The position numbers were made by a program, and so were the translations under genes. DNA of 7,379 nt from Coleofasciculus sp. S288 (GTDB lineage Bacteria > Cyanobacteriota > Cyanobacteriia > Cyanobacteriales > Coleofasciculaceae): assembly GCA_020216575.1 (NCBI GenBank), contig JAIUYC010000165.1, positions 1 to 7,379 on the forward strand, in the 5' to 3' direction. Under the pieces are notes generated by a model, which was not told where the DNA came from, searched no databases, and was given only the letters and a program-made list of their open reading frames with translations. Of the stretch, positions 5,840-7,379 are shown one piece after another (the first letter of the stretch is position 1; each line of letters opens with the position of its first letter).

Positions 5840-7379
5840 ATGACTGATACCGTTCTGGACGTTCGCAACCTGAAAGTGGAATTCCAAGCTGATGAAAAGC
5901 GAGTTGTGGCTGTGGATGGCATCAACTTTCAGCTAGAGCGAGGACAAACACTAGGGATTGTGGGCGAATCGGGTTCGGGGAAATCAGTTACCTCACTGGC
6001 AGTGATAGGTTTAGTGCCAAGTCCGGGCAAGGTTACTCATGGAGACGTTTATTTCCGCTCCTCCCAGGATGAGATGGAACCCGTAAATTTACTGCGGCTG
6101 AGCGATGACGAAAAGCGGCTGTACCGAGGTGGGAAAATTGCCATGATTTTCCAGGAACCAATGAGTTCCCTGAACCCGGTTTATACCTGTGGATTTCAGC
6201 TCACCGAAGCTATCTTACAGCACCAAAATGTTTCTCACTCAGAGGCACGGCGTCAAGCAATTGCTCGCCTTCAGGAGGTCAAGCTTCTCCCCAGCGATGA
6301 TGAATTGAGGCAAGTTTATCTAGAAGAATTTCGCAAGCAGAACCCCAGTAAACCTTTACCCGGGGATAAGGAAATCAATCATCACATCAACCAACAAAAA
6401 CTGGCGATTCTAGAGCGTTATCCCCATGAGCTTTCCGGCGGACAGTTACAGCGGGTAACGATCGCAATGGCAATCTCCTGTAACCCAGATGTGTTGATTG
6501 CTGACGAACCCACCACTGCCCTTGATGTCACGGTACAGGCACAGGTTCTCGACTTGCTCAGGGAGTTGCGCGATAACCGTGGAATGTCGATGATTTTCAT
6601 CACCCACGACTTGGGCGTGATAGCGGAAATTGCCGACACGGTTGCTGTGATGTATCAGGGCAAAATTGTGGAAAGTGGTGATGTCTGGCAAATCTTTTCT
6701 AACCCAAAACATCCTTACACCAAAGGTTTGTTAGCCTGTCGCCCTCGATTGGAGGAGAATCAGCAATACTTACCCACCATCTCCGACTTCATGGAGGTTG
6801 TGACTACCCCAAGCGGTGAGCTTCGGATTCAGGAAAAAGTCAGAGATAGGGAACTGGAGACTGAGCAAGAGGACACGGGGACGCAGGGACACGGGGACGC
6901 AGGGACACGGGGACGCAGGGACACGGGGACGCAGGGACACGGGGACACGGGGACGTCTCCAACAAATCTCTCCGCGTCGTCGCGTCACCCCCTCTCCGCG
7001 TCAACCCCTTCTCCCCTCGTCACTGTCCGCGACTTGCGGGTTGGCTTTCCTATGCGGGGAATGTTTGGCGGGGCAAAAGATTACTTCATGGCAGTGAAGG
7101 ACGTCTCGTTTGACGTTTACTCAGGAGAAACCTTGGGGCTAGTGGGAGAGTCCGGCTGCGGCAAAACGACTCTTGCCCGGACTTTGATCCGCTTAATTGA
7201 ACCGATGAGTGGCGAGATCCGATTTGAAGGTCAAGATGTCATCCGTCTCAGTGGCAATCGCCTACGACAGTTGCGGCGGGAGATGCAAATTGTTTTCCAA
7301 AATCCGTTTAGCTCTCTCGACCCACGCATGAAAATTGGGGAGGCGATTATGGAGCCACTTTCAATTCATGCTCAAGGGG
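5840..7379 (+). CDS. Fused double ABC ATPase of Dpp/Opp-type transporter (C-terminus beyond right edge)
   Basis: Two ABC ATPase domains in one chain, as in GsiA/YejF-like DppD-DppF fusions, which energise uptake of di/oligopeptides or related solutes through membrane permeases. 513 residues are visible and the frame is open at the edge. Domain 1: Walker A GESGSGKS (42-49), Q loop [12 protein letters not shown], signature LSGGQ (198-202), Walker B VLIADEP (218-224), H loop THD (H256), then the oligopeptide-type tail [15 protein letters not shown] linker follows (about 325-385) made largely from an 8-bp repeat (residues 345-372) and a CTCCGCGTC-rich stretch. Domain 2 starts at [10 protein letters not shown], with Walker A GESGCGKT (436-443) and Q loop [12 protein letters not shown]; its signature and Walker B lie beyond the window. 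About 40 residues before the first LSGGQ ([17 protein letters not shown] onward) exceed the E. coli DppD spacing. No permease or binding-protein gene is visible, so the substrate is open. ATG 5840 gives the usual short N-terminus; its ribosome site is poor. Confidence 0.95.
   Translation, partial: MTDTVLDVRNLKVEFQADEKRVVAVDGINFQLERGQTLGIVGESGSGKSVTSLAVIGLVPSPGKVTHGDVYFRSSQDEMEPVNLLRLSDDEKRLYRGGKIAMIFQEPMSSLNPVYTCGFQLTEAILQHQNVSHSEARRQAIARLQEVKLLPSDDELRQVYLEEFRKQNPSKPLPGDKEINHHINQQKLAILERYPHELSGGQLQRVTIAMAISCNPDVLIADEPTTALDVTVQAQVLDLLRELRDNRGMSMIFITHDLGVIAEIADTVAVMYQGKIVESGDVWQIFSNPKHPYTKGLLACRPRLEENQQYLPTISDFMEVVTTPSGELRIQEKVRDRELETEQEDTGTQGHGDAGTRGRRDTGTQGHGDTGTSPTNLSASSRHPLSASTPSPLVTVRDLRVGFPMRGMFGGAKDYFMAVKDVSFDVYSGETLGLVGESGCGKTTLARTLIRLIEPMSGEIRFEGQDVIRLSGNRLRQLRREMQIVFQNPFSSLDPRMKIGEAIMEPLSIHAQG
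6871..6955. repeat. Octamer tandem array in the ABC inter-domain linker
   Basis: Ten 8-bp units plus five bases, alternating GGACACGG and GGACGCAG (16-bp higher-order unit) until the last two full units, which are both GGACACGG. None of the three plus-strand frames meets a stop within it. The ABC gene reads it as [13 protein letters not shown] residues with a 16-residue period, because three 16-bp units restore frame. The array is very GC-rich and unlike the flanking codons. Confidence 0.95.
6968..7002. repeat. Direct repeat CTCTCCGCGTC in the ABC linker
   Basis: Two exact 11-bp copies (6968-6978 and 6992-7002) start 24 bp apart, separated by GTCGCGTCACCCC. Both encode LSAS in frame. They directly follow the octamer array, so the whole linker looks assembled from repeat DNA of a type common in filamentous cyanobacterial intergenic regions (recollection, not searched). 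Confidence 0.75.

Noticed and set aside
6770..7097. Open frames on both strands across the octamer array, encoding Pro/Arg/Val-rich or Gly/Thr/Arg-rich peptides
   Set aside because: They exist only because the repeat has few stops in any frame. The ABC frame runs through with recognisable domains on both sides.

Overview
The window looks like a chromosomal piece of a cyanobacterium, most likely a filamentous or repeat-rich one. The evidence is seven copies of the octamer GCGATCGC (HIP1), where about 0.1 would be expected by chance in 7.4 kb, a cyanobacterial-type CobN, a GAF-containing hybrid histidine kinase of cyanobacterial style, and many short tandem repeats (7-, 8- and 9-bp units) of the kind common in Nostocales/Oscillatoriales-type genomes. 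The species cannot be named from sequence alone.

Layout. Positions 1-2884 (minus strand) hold the N-terminal 961 residues of a CobN-type cobaltochelatase large subunit; its C-terminus lies beyond the left edge. Positions 2885-3324 are a divergent intergenic region of 440 bp filled with repeats: an imperfect inverted repeat around a G7 run, then a 141-bp MITE-like unit whose arms enclose a 9-bp tandem array. Positions 3325-5730 (plus) encode an 801-residue hybrid sensor kinase (N-terminal module, GAF, HisKA, HATPase, receiver-like domain). After a 109-bp gap with a candidate promoter, 5840-7379 (plus) encode a fused double ABC ATPase of the dipeptide/oligopeptide (Dpp/Opp) type, open at the right edge.

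The three genes have no evident shared pathway: cobalt insertion for corrinoid synthesis, signal transduction, and peptide (or nickel-type) import. cobN is divergent from the kinase; the kinase and ABC gene are co-directional but probably separately promoted.

The striking theme is repeat DNA inside genes. cobN carries two clear heptamer arrays, a third short heptamer run and a further stretch resembling intergenic repeat sequence, all read in frame. The linker between the two ABC ATPase domains is built largely from an 8-bp array. The two clear cobN arrays have frame-neutral copy numbers (6 x 7 and 3 x 7 bp), and the 7-, 8- and 9-bp arrays share a GGACA/TGTCC core. I see no new multi-gene system, CRISPR array, RNA gene or transposase.
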